Assembly (NCBI GenBank): GCA_030440445.1
Contig: CP098528.1
Coordinates: 124,001 to 188,000 of the forward strand
Source of the DNA: Halomonas sp. KG2
Lineage (GTDB): Bacteria > Pseudomonadota > Gammaproteobacteria > Pseudomonadales > Halomonadaceae
Direction of reading: 5' to 3'
Length of the DNA stretch: 64,000 nt
The notes below the pieces were generated by a model. It was not told the DNA's origin. It did no database searches and saw only the letters and a program-made list of their open reading frames with translations. Below, in pieces: positions 42,309 through 51,387 of the stretch (its first letter is position 1; each line of letters begins with the position of its first letter). The position numbers were made by a program, and so were the translations under genes.

Positions 42309-43373
42309 TCAGACCGACCGGCCTAATAGGGCCTGGCCCAGCTCATCACCTGATAACCAAGCATCTTCGACACGACTACCTTTAAAGCTATCGCCACAGA
42401 GTGCTAAGCCACTTGTACTGTATAAGTATGCCTGATGACCTGCCTGTGCTGGCTGAGCATAGCGCCAACGGTGCGCACCAAGTTCAATGATGTTCGGTAG
42501 CTCTGTATCATCGGGCAGCAGCGATACAAATGCTGCTAGCAGCTGTTGGGCGACACTTTCGCTGTCACTCTCAATATGTGCGTCGCTCCAATCCAATTGA
42601 GCAAGCAAGCTAATACTTTCCGGCTGATGTTCACGGCCAGGCTTGGTGTGATTGCGTGACGCTAGACGAAGCACCGAATGCTGTGTGTGAACGGTGTGCC
42701 ACGCTGGTGCTACCTTCGCCATGGGGGGTAATGGCTCCTCGAAAATAACCCAACCTGCCCAGCATCCACGCTGGGGCTTTGCCTCACAGGCCGCCGCCAG
42801 TGTCGGCTCCCACTCTGCTAATAATGCCTTGGCCTGAGGCGGCGGGGCACTGATAACCACCACGTCAAAAGGCCCGTGTATTGAGCCGCGGGTATCCTGG
42901 AGCTGCCAGCCCGCAGCCGTCTTATCAAGCGTTGCAATATGGGTTTCAAGCGTCATGGAAGCATTCGGTAGTGCGTTAAGTGTATCGGCTAGATGACGGG
43001 TGACGGCACTCATACGGGGTGTGCCGGTATAACGTAGCTGAGCGTCATTGTGTGTTTGCCAGCCGGATGCACTAGCCTGATAACAAGCTGTGGGCCAACT
43101 GGCGACACAACCAGCGGCTTGCCACTCGGCTACTTTATTGGCGAATCGTTGATTGCGTACAGTGAACGCTTGAGCACCTAGGTCCAGTGTCGCGGAGGGA
43201 CGTCGTTTACTTGACATACGGCCGCCAGGGCCGCGCGCTTTATCAAATAACGCCACCTTAACGCCCTGAGTGGCAAGTCGGTGCCCGCAGGCAAGGCCAG
43301 ACAGGCCTGCACCGATAATTGCCACTGAATGAACGTCGGAAAGTGTTAAAGACTCCGGCAATGGTTCAAGCAT
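42309..43373 (-). CDS. Renalase-like NAD(P)/FAD-dependent oxidoreductase
   Basis: The 354 residues start with SVAIIGAGLSGLACGHRLA and LFDKARGPGGRMSSKR, the FAD-binding pattern of the renalase-like branch of the amine oxidase superfamily, and end with LALCGDSFKGSRVEDAWLSG. Such proteins oxidise nicotinamide or other small substrates; the substrate here is unknown. ATG at 43373 or TTG at 43385 could start it; neither has a strong ribosome binding site. It lies upstream of the MerR gene on the same strand and is divergent from the TIGR01777 gene. The company of phrB-cluster genes suggests shared stress control. Confidence 0.82.
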   Translation of the reverse strand: MLEPLPESLTLSDVHSVAIIGAGLSGLACGHRLATQGVKVALFDKARGPGGRMSSKRRPSATLDLGAQAFTVRNQRFANKVAEWQAAGCVASWPTACYQASASGWQTHNDAQLRYTGTPRMSAVTRHLADTLNALPNASMTLETHIATLDKTAAGWQLQDTRGSIHGPFDVVVISAPPPQAKALLAEWEPTLAAACEAKPQRGCWAGWVIFEEPLPPMAKVAPAWHTVHTQHSVLRLASRNHTKPGREHQPESISLLAQLDWSDAHIESDSESVAQQLLAAFVSLLPDDTELPNIIELGAHRWRYAQPAQAGHQAYLYSTSGLALCGDSFKGSRVEDAWLSGDELGQALLGRSV

Positions 43374-43542
43374 AGGAACTCGCAACGGCTAATGAAATGT
43401 GCAATGTGTAGTATTTGTGTATAGATATCGTACAATAAAATACTATGCAATGATCATTTAACTGACGGCTATTCCCAGCTTTGCAGTTCAACGTCGACGC
43501 GGGCATACGCTAGCCACCTTAACCAACCATAGGAGTGACACC

Positions 43543-44445
43543 ATGCGGGTATTAATCACCGGAGGTAGCGGCTTTGTTGGTCAGCGGCTCTGCCAACAAC
43601 TCCTCACCCAAGGGCATGATGTGCAGGTGGTTTCCCGATCCCCGCATCAGGTGCGTGGTAGGTTGCCAAAAGCCTGCGATATTCGTGATAGCGCTCAGGC
43701 ATTTATGGACACCCCTCCGGAGGTGTTGGTGAACCTTGCCGGTGAGTCGATTGCTGCAAAGCGCTGGAGTAACAGCCAAAAAGAGACACTAATTCGCTCT
43801 CGTATCGACAGTACGCAGCAACTGATTACGCTTTGTGAACAGCTCAAAGCCAACGGGCAAGCGTTACCCAGCGTGATGATTAGCGGTTCTGCGATGGGCT
43901 ATTACGGCGATCAAGGCGACAAGGTGGTGGATGAAACAACGTCGCCAAGCGATGAGTTCGCTCATCAGCTTTGTGCACAATGGGAAGCGGCGGCAAAACC
44001 GATTGAGGCGATGGGCGTCCGCTTAGCGATACTGCGTATTGGTTTAGTGCTTGAGGCGGGGGGCGGTACGCTGCAGAAGATGCTGCCACCCTTTAAGCTC
44101 GGACTTGGGGGGCGTTTTGGAAGCGGCGCACAGTTTATGCCCTGGATTCATCGTGATGATCTTGTGGCAGCGATTATGTTTTTGATGAACGAATCAACAC
44201 TTTCAGGCGCGTTTAATGGCAGTGCGCCGCACCCGGTGACGAATGCTGAGTTCACGAAAACGTTGGCTAAGCAGCTTCACCGGCCGGCGATTTTCCCCGT
44301 GCCCGCTTTTGTACTAAAAGCGGGTTTCGGAGAAATGTCGCAGCTGTTGCTGGCCGGGGCCGATATGCGCCCTGCACGCCTTACCGAGGCTGGATTTACC
44401 TTTCAGTACCCAACCCTTGATAAGGCGCTAGAGGCGATTCTTTAG
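43543..44445 (+). CDS. TIGR01777-family NAD-dependent epimerase-like protein (YfcH/SDR39U1 type)
   Basis: The 300 residues show the extended SDR fold with MRVLITGGSGFVGQRLCQQLL at the start (quoted partly), LVNLAGESIAAKRWS, SGSAMGYYGDQGDKVV and PWIHRDDLVAAI, matching the YfcH/TIGR01777 family. No substrate is established for the family. In several gammaproteobacteria such genes lie with photolyase and cfa-type genes. AGGAG precedes the ATG. The 157-base gap to the divergent flavoprotein contains one GTACAA copy (43430-43435). Confidence 0.9.
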   Translation: MRVLITGGSGFVGQRLCQQLLTQGHDVQVVSRSPHQVRGRLPKACDIRDSAQAFMDTPPEVLVNLAGESIAAKRWSNSQKETLIRSRIDSTQQLITLCEQLKANGQALPSVMISGSAMGYYGDQGDKVVDETTSPSDEFAHQLCAQWEAAAKPIEAMGVRLAILRIGLVLEAGGGTLQKMLPPFKLGLGGRFGSGAQFMPWIHRDDLVAAIMFLMNESTLSGAFNGSAPHPVTNAEFTKTLAKQLHRPAIFPVPAFVLKAGFGEMSQLLLAGADMRPARLTEAGFTFQYPTLDKALEAIL

Positions 44446-44455
44446 TCTTTCCGCG

Positions 44456-47401
44456 TTAGGCGTTGGGGTCGACGGTGATTATCACTCGCACGGAATCAAG
44501 CCGTAAGCGAGTGTTTTCTATCGCGTCGCTGAGCGCTTGGCGCTCTTGCTTCAGCGCCTCAAGTTCTTCACTACGAACCGCTGGGTTGTGCTCTGCCAGG
44601 GCGGTCAAGCGGGCGAGTTCGGCATCTAACTGAGCTCGCATGCGTGTTTCAGCGCTTTCTACAATGCTGGGCAGTTCACGTTCGGCTTCACCTTCCCCCT
44701 GAATGAGGAGCGTACGCAGCTGGTCATGGCGGCTCTTGATCAAATCTCGTGCCAGTGATTTGTTTACTTTCTGTAGATTCTTGCCAAGGCCCGTGAAGGA
44801 GATCTTACTGGTCAGGTTTGCGCCTGACTCATCAAGTAAGACGCGCACTGCCGTAGGCGGTAGGAAGCGGTTGAGATGTAGCGATTTAGGCGCAGGGCAT
44901 TGGGTGCGGAACACCAGTTCAGCCATTAAACGGCCGCTGGGAATGGCTGGGTGGCGTAATAGCGCCAGCGCGGTGTTCCCCATTGTGCCATCTAGAATGC
45001 GCTCCATCATTTCGCGCAGCAGCGGGTGTTCCCAAGAGAGTCGCTGAATATCGTCTCGTGCAAGCGCCAGCGAACGGCTGTAAGTGGCCGAAAAGCCCTC
45101 TTCACCTTTCACTAGCCCGGGGAGTCCATCCAGCATGTGCTGGCTAGGCTGCAAATAAAGCAAGCCATTGCCAATCTCTTGACTGTCTACACCAAAAATA
45201 TCCAGGGCGCGCTCTACAAAACGCGGCAACGCCGGGTCTTCATCCAACTCACGCACTTCATCAATTACCTGCTGAGCACGGGCAGGGCGGCAGGCGTTTA
45301 GTTCTAGCAGTCGGTTACGACCCGCGTCCCGCTCAGCCAGTTTGGCGGTGAACATTTCACGGGTTTCATCGATGATCTCATTGAGCATTTCATCATCGAG
45401 TAACGCATCGGCCAGAGCATCGCCAAACGCATCAAAGAGGTCGCTGCCAATGCCGTGAGGCGCGCTAAAAGCATCCATGCCTTCGTGATACCAGCGCAGT
45501 AGGCGCTCGCCTGGGCTGCCAGTGAAGGTGGGAGCATGGAGTTCAATTGCGTGGCGCTGTCCTATCCGGTCGAGGCGGCCGATACGCTGCTCCAACTGGT
45601 CGGGATGCTGGGGCATATCAAACATCACCAAATGGCGGCAGAACTGAAAGTTGCGGCCTTCTGAGCCAATTTCAGAGCACACCAGCACTTGGCAGCCATC
45701 TTCTTCATCGGCAAATGCCGCTGCGGCCCGGTCACGCTCGACCAGCGATAGCCCTTCGTGGAACACTGGTGCGTGATAGCCGCCTAGCACGCGCAGTCCT
45801 TCGGCAAGCCCTTCAGCGGTTTCTCTGTGGTGAGCAATAATCAGCACTTTGTCATTGGCAAAGCCGCTATCGCTATCGTCGCTAAGTTTTTCCAGCAGCC
45901 AGTTTACCCGTGGGTCGATATGCCACCAAGATTCGGTGTTAAGTGGGTCGTTGCTGAGCTCGCGATACATAGTGTCTGGATAGATCAACACGTCCGGATG
46001 ATCCATGCCCGTTTCAATCAGCAACTCATCCAGGTAGTCGTCATCGCGTTCCAAGCGACGCAGCACGCGCCGATAGGCTGACGGGAGCTCCAACTGAGCT
46101 AGGTGCAGGCGACGTTCTGGGAATCCTCCCACATGACGGCGGCTGTTGCGGAACATGACGCGCCCGGTGCCGTGACGATCAAGCAGAGCATCGCGTAACT
46201 GAGCGCGAGCAGCACTCTGCTGTTCGGTACTGGCTTCAGGGTTGCATAACGTTGCTAGCAGCGCCTGACTGTCGCGGTCGTCCGCGACACTATCGACCTG
46301 TTCACGTGCCTCGATGGTATTGGGTAGCTCATCCAAGGCATCAATGGCTTGAGCGACAGCGATGTAATGATGCTCTTCGTCTTTAAAGCGTTCGATATCG
46401 TGGTAGCGCTCGGCATCTAACAAGCGTAGGCGAGCAAAATGGCTCTCCACTCCCATCTGCTCTGGCGTAGCCGTCAGCAGCAATAAGCCAGGAATATCAG
46501 CAGCAAGCTGTTCAACGCACTGATAGCCTGGGCCGCTGCCATCAGGGCTCCAGTCGAGGTGATGGGCTTCATCGACGATCAGCAGGTCAAAGTGGCTTGC
46601 CAGGGCCTGTTCTTGACGGTGTGTGTTGGCGAATAGCCAACCTTGACTGGCCAGTACTATTTGGGCGCTTTCAAATGGGTTAGCGCTACCGTGGGCGAGA
46701 CTTTGCTGCTCATCTAGCAAGCTGACCTTGAGTGAGAAACGGCGTAAAAGCTCTACTAACCATTGGTGGGTAAGGCTGTCAGGCACCAAAATTAATGCGC
46801 GTTCTACTCGACCAGCCAGCAGTAGGCGGTGCAGAACCAGCCCAGCCTCAATCGTTTTACCCAGCCCCACTTCGTCCGCAAGCAAGACACGTGGCGCATG
46901 GCGGCCTGCCACTTCGTCAGCGATATAAAGCTGGTGGGGAATTAGGTCGATACGCGGCCCAGCAAAACCCAGGGCGCTGTGCTGCTCGATGCGCTGATAG
47001 TGGTGCAGCGTGCGAAAGCGCAGATCGAACCAATCATTGCGATCAACCTGGCCAGTCAGCAGCCGATCGCGCGCCTGATCAAACTGCATGGTGTCGGCGA
47101 GCTTTGCCTCGGATAGCTCACGAGGATTACCGTCGCTATCTTCGCCAATATAAGTGATTAAGCCGCGGGTCTCTTTGCTATCGTCTACGATCATCTGCCA
47201 GCCATCAGCAGAAATCACGCGGTCGCCGCCGCCGAACATGACGCGAGTTAAGGGGGCTTGGCGAGTGTTGTACGTACGGGTTTCCTGGCTGGCACTGAAC
47301 AAAATGGTAACGCTACGGGCGTCGCAGTTAAGCACGGTGCCGAGTCCAAGCTCAGCCTCGCCGTCGCTAATCCAGCGCTGGCCGGGAGAAAAATCGCTCA
47401 T
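44456..47401 (-). CDS. rapA: RNA polymerase-associated ATPase RapA
   Basis: RapA is a Swi2/Snf2-type ATPase that binds RNA polymerase and helps it recycle after termination. The 981 residues include N-terminal Tudor-like domains (about 1-110: FSPGQRWISDGEAELGLG), the helicase core with Walker A LADEVGLGKTIEAG, the DEAH box IVDEAHHLDW, LLTATP, and the second RecA-like domain with SEIGSEGRNFQF and QRIGRLDRIGQ, then a long C-terminal part. Length is close to the enteric protein (968). A GCCACCGG/CCGGTGGC hairpin in its 5' region (47437-47461) may affect expression. Identification is secure. Confidence 0.96.
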   Translation of the reverse strand: MSDFSPGQRWISDGEAELGLGTVLNCDARSVTILFSASQETRTYNTRQAPLTRVMFGGGDRVISADGWQMIVDDSKETRGLITYIGEDSDGNPRELSEAKLADTMQFDQARDRLLTGQVDRNDWFDLRFRTLHHYQRIEQHSALGFAGPRIDLIPHQLYIADEVAGRHAPRVLLADEVGLGKTIEAGLVLHRLLLAGRVERALILVPDSLTHQWLVELLRRFSLKVSLLDEQQSLAHGSANPFESAQIVLASQGWLFANTHRQEQALASHFDLLIVDEAHHLDWSPDGSGPGYQCVEQLAADIPGLLLLTATPEQMGVESHFARLRLLDAERYHDIERFKDEEHHYIAVAQAIDALDELPNTIEAREQVDSVADDRDSQALLATLCNPEASTEQQSAARAQLRDALLDRHGTGRVMFRNSRRHVGGFPERRLHLAQLELPSAYRRVLRRLERDDDYLDELLIETGMDHPDVLIYPDTMYRELSNDPLNTESWWHIDPRVNWLLEKLSDDSDSGFANDKVLIIAHHRETAEGLAEGLRVLGGYHAPVFHEGLSLVERDRAAAAFADEEDGCQVLVCSEIGSEGRNFQFCRHLVMFDMPQHPDQLEQRIGRLDRIGQRHAIELHAPTFTGSPGERLLRWYHEGMDAFSAPHGIGSDLFDAFGDALADALLDDEMLNEIIDETREMFTAKLAERDAGRNRLLELNACRPARAQQVIDEVRELDEDPALPRFVERALDIFGVDSQEIGNGLLYLQPSQHMLDGLPGLVKGEEGFSATYSRSLALARDDIQRLSWEHPLLREMMERILDGTMGNTALALLRHPAIPSGRLMAELVFRTQCPAPKSLHLNRFLPPTAVRVLLDESGANLTSKISFTGLGKNLQKVNKSLARDLIKSRHDQLRTLLIQGEGEAERELPSIVESAETRMRAQLDAELARLTALAEHNPAVRSEELEALKQERQALSDAIENTRLRLDSVRVIITVDPNA

Positions 47402-47515
47402 GATGCCTCGAGGAAGTCTACAGAAACAGGTTGTACGCCACCGGGGCAGGTTTCCGGTGGCAACAGGGCGGGGGATTCTAACGCAAAGCGGCGGGGGGAT
47501 TAAGGTCTATCGTGG

Positions 47516-48319
47516 TCAATCTTTTAACCAGCGTTCCAGCTGGGCACGGGTTAACTCGCCAACGTGGACATCCAGCGTGTTGCCCTGGCGATCAAAAAGT
47601 ACCGTGGTGGGCAGGCCTGGCGCTTGAAATTGCGCCATTAGCGTTTGGCTTGGGTCACGCAGCGCATAGCGAAAATCCAGGCTCTGCTCGTCTAAATAGC
47701 GCACTATCGGCAGTAAATCTTCGCCTTGGTTAGCGACTACCACACTGACACCTTCACGCTTTGCAGCGTCTTCAAGCAGCGGCATCTCCCGCAGGCAGGG
47801 TGGGCACCAAGTCGCCCATAGATTAACGATAATAAGGTCACCGCTTTCGGCCAGCGAAGGGAGATGCACTGCGTTGCCGTCCACATCGTCCAACGTCACC
47901 TCCGGCAATGCATCAATAGCAAATTCATTGCCTAAGGGGGCAAGCGTTACCAAGACCAGCCACAGGCTTGTCGTGCCAACCAACATGGCAAGGCCGCCGA
48001 TAAGCGACAGCAGTTGCTTGCGCAGTGTCCAGGCTGTCCAAATTAACCCCGCGATTAGGCCACCCAGCGCGTTGTAACCGGGCTGCCATAGCTTGAGCGC
48101 CTCGAGCGGTTCTGCGCTGTAGCTTTCCCAATTGAGCACGACAAAAACAATTCGGGCCGCCAATAGCCATACCACCAATAGCCCGTTGAACCAGCGCCCA
48201 TGCTGAGAAGACGTTAATCCCAACAGATAGCGGCTAGCCAATAACAGTAGTAGCGCGCAGCCTAGGGCATATAGCCTAGGCGTGGAGATCAGCAGTGGTC
48301 CAATGGCAATCGCATTCAT
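47516..48319 (-). CDS. TlpA-type thiol-disulfide protein with an Lgt-like membrane domain
   Basis: The 267 residues divide in two. Residues 1-125 hold about four membrane segments and resemble the N-terminal half of prolipoprotein diacylglyceryl transferase (AARIVFVVLNWESY, EALKLWQPGYNALGGLIAG). The remainder is a thioredoxin fold of the TlpA class with the WCPPC motif (VNLWATWCPPCLREMP) and a cis-Pro loop (GLPTTVLFD), which would be periplasmic. The Lgt half lacks the second part of that enzyme including the conserved Arg/His catalytic region, so transferase activity is unlikely. ATG at 48319 with GGAAAAATC upstream is preferred over GTG at 48343. Its role may be thiol reduction of a periplasmic partner. 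Confidence 0.83.
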   Translation of the reverse strand: MNAIAIGPLLISTPRLYALGCALLLLLASRYLLGLTSSQHGRWFNGLLVVWLLAARIVFVVLNWESYSAEPLEALKLWQPGYNALGGLIAGLIWTAWTLRKQLLSLIGGLAMLVGTTSLWLVLVTLAPLGNEFAIDALPEVTLDDVDGNAVHLPSLAESGDLIIVNLWATWCPPCLREMPLLEDAAKREGVSVVVANQGEDLLPIVRYLDEQSLDFRYALRDPSQTLMAQFQAPGLPTTVLFDRQGNTLDVHVGELTRAQLERWLKD

Positions 48320-48385
48320 GATTTTTCCGTTAAGCAGGTACACTGGTGAACCATACCACGCACGTTAAACATTACGGAGATGTCT

Positions 48386-48631
48386 ATGCCACAACCCGCT
48401 TTCGACATACTGCGGGCGCTGGCCATTGGGTCGCAGGCGCTGGGTTTAATGCTGATTATTACGCTGGAAACCGTCATGGGCGATGCTGCGCGCCCCTGGC
48501 AAGGGGGTGTGCTGGTTATCATGGTCGCGTCGGCGCTTACGATTGCGCTGGTGCGACTGTACCAAAATAAGCGTTACCAAAAACAGATGGCTGAGCGTCG
48601 CCAAAATGCTGATGAAGAGGAGGAGCGTTAG
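48386..48631 (+). CDS. Small two-segment membrane protein, unrecognised
   Basis: This protein of 81 residues has two hydrophobic segments (about 9-28 and 40-58) and a charged C-terminal tail (KRYQKQMAERRQNADEEEER) likely to be cytoplasmic. I do not recognise a family. GGAG six bases before ATG 48386 fits this start better than ATG 48380, which touches the ribosome binding site. It starts 66 bases from the divergent TlpA-type gene, so they share a promoter region, and lies 97 bases before the transporter binding protein gene. Confidence 0.65.
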   Translation: MPQPAFDILRALAIGSQALGLMLIITLETVMGDAARPWQGGVLVIMVASALTIALVRLYQNKRYQKQMAERRQNADEEEER

Positions 48632-48728
48632 AAAGCGTTGCTTGTGTTTTTGGCGTTACGGTTCCAGATTAAGAGAAGTCCCGCGCTGGACAGTCGGGGC
48701 ACTTAATATACTGGGAGCGACCAATAAT

Positions 48729-49937
48729 ATGATTAATAAGCGCACATTAGCCACCGCCGTTGCGGCCTCATCACTCGCTTTAGCGGGCATGGCCCAGGCG
48801 GAGGTCAAAGTTGGCTTCTTGGGCGGCTTTACCGGGGGAATTGAAAGCCTGACGCCACCCATTTTTGCAGGTGCTCAGCTTGCCGTTGCGCAGATAAATG
48901 AGCAGGGCGGTATCTTGGGTGGGCAAACATTGGAAATGCCTTCCGGGGATACCACCTGCTCGGATGCATCGGCTGCGTCTAACGCCGCAGATCGTATGGT
49001 GAACTCTGAGCAAGTCACCGCGATTGTCGGCGCTTTATGTACAGGGGCAACGATTGCTGCTGCTAATAACGCAGCAATTCCAGGCGGTGTGTTGATGGTC
49101 TCACCTGCGTCAACGGCCCCCGCTGTCTCTGAGTTAGACGACAACGACTTAGTTTTCCGTACCGTGCCATCGGATGCCTTCCAGGGCGAAATGCTTGCTA
49201 AGCTACTGCTTGATAAAGGTATCGACTTTGTCGCGGTGACCTACGTTAACAACGACTATGGCCGTGGCTTATCGGATGCCTTCAGTGGCGCCTTTGAAGC
49301 GGGCGGTGGCGAAATAGCCGAAAACCTCGCACATGAAGATAACCGTGCCGACTATCGCTCTGAGCTTGGCTCGCTGTCTTCGAGTGGCGCAGACACGCTG
49401 GTCGTGCTGGCCTATGCCGATACCTCCGGCCAGACGGTACTGCGCCAAGCCTACGAAAGCGGCATGTTCACCCAGTATGTGGGCGCCGATGGCATGGTGG
49501 GGGATAGCTTAATAGAAGCGATTGGCGCAGACGTGCTAGACGGCATGATCGCCACACGGCCTGGTAGCCCTGATCTCCCCGGCACGGACATCTTTAATGA
49601 AGCGGCTACTGCGGCAGACATTGATCCTAGTGCCGTGTTTGCTGCCCAGGCTTATGACGCGGCTTTCCTAGTAGCGTTGGCTATTGAGCAAAATGGCAGT
49701 GCCGAGCGTGAAGGGCTTTCTGAAGCGCTACGCAGTGTTTCCAGTGCGCCAGGCGAAGTGATACTGCCGGGTGAGTGGGAAAAAGCGCTTGAGCTGATCG
49801 CCGCGGGTACCGAGATCAACTACGAAGGCGCCTCTGGTTCTCATGAATTTGATGAAAACGGCGACGTGCCTGGGGTTGTTGTGGAAATGGTGGTAGAAGA
49901 CGGCTCGTTCACCGGCAAGGGCTTGGTTGACCTCTAG
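48729..49937 (+). CDS. Branched-chain amino acid-type ABC transporter substrate-binding protein
   Basis: The 402 residues start with a signal peptide (TLATAVAASSLALAGMAQA-EVKVG) and continue as a periplasmic binding protein of the LivJ class: VGFLGGFTGGIESL, INEQGGILGGQ, a conserved disulfide-type Cys pair (TTCSDA and ALCTG), VTYVNNDYGRGLSDAF. LivJ-like proteins bind leucine-type amino acids, but relatives bind amides, urea or aromatic acids, so ligand is open. ATG 48729 has GGGAG somewhat far upstream (11 bases). It is convergent with the liv-type permease/ATPase genes on the minus strand, an unusual split, with a strong terminator in between. Confidence 0.9.
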   Translation: MINKRTLATAVAASSLALAGMAQAEVKVGFLGGFTGGIESLTPPIFAGAQLAVAQINEQGGILGGQTLEMPSGDTTCSDASAASNAADRMVNSEQVTAIVGALCTGATIAAANNAAIPGGVLMVSPASTAPAVSELDDNDLVFRTVPSDAFQGEMLAKLLLDKGIDFVAVTYVNNDYGRGLSDAFSGAFEAGGGEIAENLAHEDNRADYRSELGSLSSSGADTLVVLAYADTSGQTVLRQAYESGMFTQYVGADGMVGDSLIEAIGADVLDGMIATRPGSPDLPGTDIFNEAATAADIDPSAVFAAQAYDAAFLVALAIEQNGSAEREGLSEALRSVSSAPGEVILPGEWEKALELIAAGTEINYEGASGSHEFDENGDVPGVVVEMVVEDGSFTGKGLVDL

Positions 49938-49966
49938 TCAAAATGACGCTCTTTAAGCAATAACCG

Positions 49967-49998
49967 AAACGCCCCAGGCGAGCCTGGGGCGTTTTTTT
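49967..49998 (+). terminator. Terminator after the binding protein gene
   Basis: AAACGCCCCAGG (49967-49978) pairs with CCTGGGGCGTTT (49983-49994) around a CGAG tetraloop, followed by a T run. A classical intrinsic terminator on the plus strand; the A side is shorter, so it is weaker for the minus strand. Confidence 0.92.
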
Positions 49999-50002
49999 AG
50001 CA

Positions 50003-50057
50003 CTGTAAGTTTTTAACGCTGTAAGTTTTTAACACGGTGAGCTTTTAGCACTGTGAG
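50003..50057. repeat. 16-base tandem repeat, about 3.5 copies
   Basis: Units starting at 50003, 50019, 50035 and 50051 follow the pattern CTGTAAGTTTTTAACR, the first two nearly identical and the later ones diverging (CGGTGAGCTTTTAGCA, then CTGTGAG). The array fills the gap between the terminator and the livM stop codon. Its function is unknown; it may be simple slippage-derived sequence. Confidence 0.7.
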
Positions 50058-50061
50058 GACG

Positions 50062-51387
50062 TTAACCGAGGGTTTTAATTTTCTCTGGCAACAGACCTTT
50101 CGGAGCAAAGCGTAGTACCAGGGTAATCAACATACCGATTACTAGAACCCGCGCTTGCAGTGCCCGGCTATCCATATTGCTAGGCGCCTCCCAGCCGAAG
50201 GCGTTTTCCCCCAGTGTGACCGCTAGTTGCATTAAGAATAGCGCCAACGGCTCTGACATAATCCAAATGATATAAACCGCGACCGCCCCAAAAATGGTGC
50301 CAAGGTTATTACCTGGGCCACCTAAAATAACCATGACCAGCACCAGGAAGGTGTGGTTGAGAGGCAAGTAGCCCTGAGGATCAAACAGGCTGTTAAAGGT
50401 GCCCAGCATGCCGCCGCCAAGGCCCATCAAAATGCAGCCTAATACGAAAATCTCCAAGCGCCGCTTATTGATATCTTTACCCATGGCCGCTGACGAGACT
50501 TCGTTATCGCGAATCGCACGAATCATTCTTCCCCAGGGGGCGTGGTAAGCCCTATGGAGTAAAAAGAAAATCACTGCGATCACGACAGCTGTCACTGAGA
50601 GATAAATCGCTCGGGAAAGCGTAAAGCCGAGTTCCGCCGGGCCGGGGGTCGGCCAAGGAAGAGGTGATACCGTGGCCGTGCCACGCGTCAGCCAGTCGGA
50701 ATTTTTCAAAAAAGCTTTGATGATTTCCGCGATACCCAGGGTGGCAATGGCGAGGTAGTCACTGCGTAGGCCAAGGCAAACGTGGCCAATAAAGTAACCA
50801 ACGCCGCCAGCCAGCGCGCCACCTACAATCCAGCCTACCCAGGCAGGTAAGCCAAATCCGCCAATAAAGCCCGCTTGAGACTGTATTTGGCTGGTCACTT
50901 CGCGCAGCAGGCTGATGACAATCAAATAGAGTACGATTCCGATCACGATGGCGAGCACGGTGCGTAGCTTTTTCGGCACGCCGAATCGGTCAAGCTTCGT
51001 CACTCCGACGACAACCAAGGTTGCCGCAATGCCATACAGCAGAACTTGGCCGAGTTCTCCCGGCAGTTCAGTACCCCAGAATGCGTCATTCACCGGGACG
51101 CTAAACAGCATGGCGCAGAAACCGCCGAGCGCGACGAAGCCCATGACACCAGCATTAAACTGCCCGGCATAGCCCCATTGAATCGTTAGACCCAGGGCAA
51201 GAATGGCGTAACAAGCAGCCTCTACCAGCATACGCGTGCTGTAGGCCGCTCCCATTATCGCGTAGACCGCTAGCACGGCAGCTAATAGAGCGCCAAACAG
51301 CACCAGTTCGCGCAACGGAAAGCGCCGTTCAGGAGTGGCATCTTTGGGCGTGTAAGCAGGATTACGGTTTTTTGTGGAATGGCTCAT
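50062..51387 (-). CDS. livM: Branched-chain amino acid ABC transporter permease, LivM type
   Basis: The 441 residues have about ten hydrophobic segments and the LivM signature region (RLEIFVLGCILMGLGGGMLG, then LGGPGNNLGTIFGAV). It forms the inner-membrane channel with the LivH-type protein. The N-terminal 30 residues are polar and cytoplasmic. The start overlaps the stop of the livH-type gene by one base (TAATG), which shows tight coupling. It is somewhat longer than the enteric protein, with an extra segment pair near residues 105-165. It is the last gene of the livGFHM-type operon. Substrate is not certain. Confidence 0.92.
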   Translation of the reverse strand: MSHSTKNRNPAYTPKDATPERRFPLRELVLFGALLAAVLAVYAIMGAAYSTRMLVEAACYAILALGLTIQWGYAGQFNAGVMGFVALGGFCAMLFSVPVNDAFWGTELPGELGQVLLYGIAATLVVVGVTKLDRFGVPKKLRTVLAIVIGIVLYLIVISLLREVTSQIQSQAGFIGGFGLPAWVGWIVGGALAGGVGYFIGHVCLGLRSDYLAIATLGIAEIIKAFLKNSDWLTRGTATVSPLPWPTPGPAELGFTLSRAIYLSVTAVVIAVIFFLLHRAYHAPWGRMIRAIRDNEVSSAAMGKDINKRRLEIFVLGCILMGLGGGMLGTFNSLFDPQGYLPLNHTFLVLVMVILGGPGNNLGTIFGAVAVYIIWIMSEPLALFLMQLAVTLGENAFGWEAPSNMDSRALQARVLVIGMLITLVLRFAPKGLLPEKIKTLG

